Assembly: GCF_040115645.1 (NCBI RefSeq)
Contig: NC_089560.1
Span: 2,046,001-2,110,000 of the forward strand
Length of the DNA: 64,000 bases
Source of the DNA: Euwallacea fornicatus
Taxonomy: Eukaryota; Arthropoda; Insecta; Coleoptera; Curculionidae
Direction of reading: 5' to 3'
Under the pieces are notes generated by a model. That model made no database searches. It was not told the DNA's origin and was given only the letters and a program-made list of their open reading frames with translations. The position numbers and the translations under genes were made by a program. Positions within the stretch are counted from its first letter, which is position 1. Each line of letters starts with the position of its first letter. Positions 63,145 through 64,000 of the stretch are shown in pieces.

Positions 63145-63947
63145 AAAAAACGGTCGAGAAAGTGAAAATTAACAAAAGGAAAGAAAATGAATGACTCCAT
63201 CTGTTATTGCACTATTTAAACAAAATGGCGTATCGGTGAGTTTTTGGAAGCAAGAAATTTATATCCATTTACATTTGCGATGCATATTTTAAAGGGCGTC
63301 ATTAGCGCTATATGAACTCTGTTTAAAAGGGCATAACTTTTTTAACATCTGGTATAAAATTTATTTATGATTTAATTTGTGTTTTCCTACATATTTTATG
63401 GAGAAAAAGCATTTTGGTCTTCTACTCCAGTCATTCTATCTTGGGATATTTAACTTTAAAACGTATTTGTACAGCACAACAAAATAAATAGTAAAACATT
63501 GGCATAGTCAAATAAAAACATGAGCATTCAAAAAGTAATAAAAATTGAAATGTAATTGAATATTTTCATTTTTTCGTTTTAACTGTACGAATAAATATGC
63601 ACTTTAAATTTATTTTTCGAGATATGCAGCGAACGTTAAACTTCAAATATCTCAAAAAGGAATGTTCATAGGGAGTTGTATCAAGATATCCTTTTTCGTA
63701 CAACATATAGGAAAACAAAAATTTAGACATAAAAAATTTTGATACCGGGTGATAAAAAAGTTACGCCCCTTTAGAGAGAATTCACCTAGCGCTGACAGCA
63801 CCTCCAACAGTGTGCATCGAACGTATACACAGGTTCTGATTTCTCGTCTCCAAAAATACTCTGATGCGACATTTTGTTCAGATAGTACGAGTGCAAACAG
63901 AATAATTCATTTTTTCTCTCTTTTAATTTTTATTTTAACATCCTGTA
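63145..63947. mobile_element. Foldback element K (~800 bases, arms ~330 bases)
   Basis: Inverted arms share AAACAAAATGGCG/TGTCGC, TTTTTGGA, CGATGCA, TAGCGCTA, GGGC.TAACTTTTTTA, TTTTCCTA and GATATTT..CTTTAA blocks. The right tip inverted is TACAGGATGTTAAAATA; the left tip is diverged. It lies just 5' of the visible part of the minus-strand CAP gene and may occupy its first intron. Confidence 0.88.
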
Positions 63948-64000
63948 TTTTAAATGCCATCCATGTATGGTCTTGGGTTAATTGTGTTAAATCGTCATGT

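Overview
This window looks like AT-rich nuclear DNA from an insect, probably a beetle. The beetle call is an inference from protein resemblance and was not tested. Genes are split into short exons with GT-AG introns, and single introns exceed 11 kb. Most non-coding space is old transposon DNA. There is no bacterial-type gene density, and almost every long open frame is a chance reading frame or a transposon relic.

Three genes can be supported. (1) The C-terminal half of an acetylcholinesterase of the Drosophila Ace (ace-2) type lies on the plus strand in five exons: 11790-11932, 11994-12146, 23440-23603, 26380-26537 and 32668-32804. The catalytic Ser and Glu exons lie before the window; the catalytic His, a disulphide pair and the hydrophobic C-terminal tail lie inside it. 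Bases 1-11789 are therefore probably an upstream Ace intron. (2) A complete six-exon secreted CAP-domain gene (antigen 5 / venom-allergen-like family) runs on the plus strand from 55437 to 57620. (3) A second CAP gene, lacking its first exon, runs on the minus strand from 62943 down to 61672. The two CAP genes converge and share all five intron positions and phases, so they are paralogues. Between Ace and the first CAP gene (32805-55436) no host gene was found.

The striking feature is the repeat content. Reading each stretch against its own reverse complement shows more than fifteen separate inverted-repeat (foldback) elements of about 0.2 to 1.35 kb, with arms of about 80 to 450 bases. Most end in variants of the same tip, TACAGGGTGT / ACACCCTGTA, although the arms differ between families. 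One element, 36574-37582, is close to a full-length palindrome. It abuts an element (37581-38410) carrying a broken relic of a DUF4817-type N-terminal domain. Three other places carry relics of a DDE transposase with the motif PRSPDL..(x)FFLWG. The simplest reading is that one widespread IS630/Tc1/mariner-like transposase lineage mobilised many non-autonomous foldback elements, several of which sit in Ace introns and would form long RNA hairpins in the pre-mRNA.

Other repeats are two pogo/Tigger-type relics (about 6.1-7.1 kb and 31.0-32.0 kb), a tandem array of about 315-base units at 9.6-10.7 kb, a dispersed family of about 210 bases with three copies (11.2, 39.6 and 40.2 kb), and a GC-rich MITE at 44.2 kb. 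All similarity statements are by eye; no alignment or database search was run.
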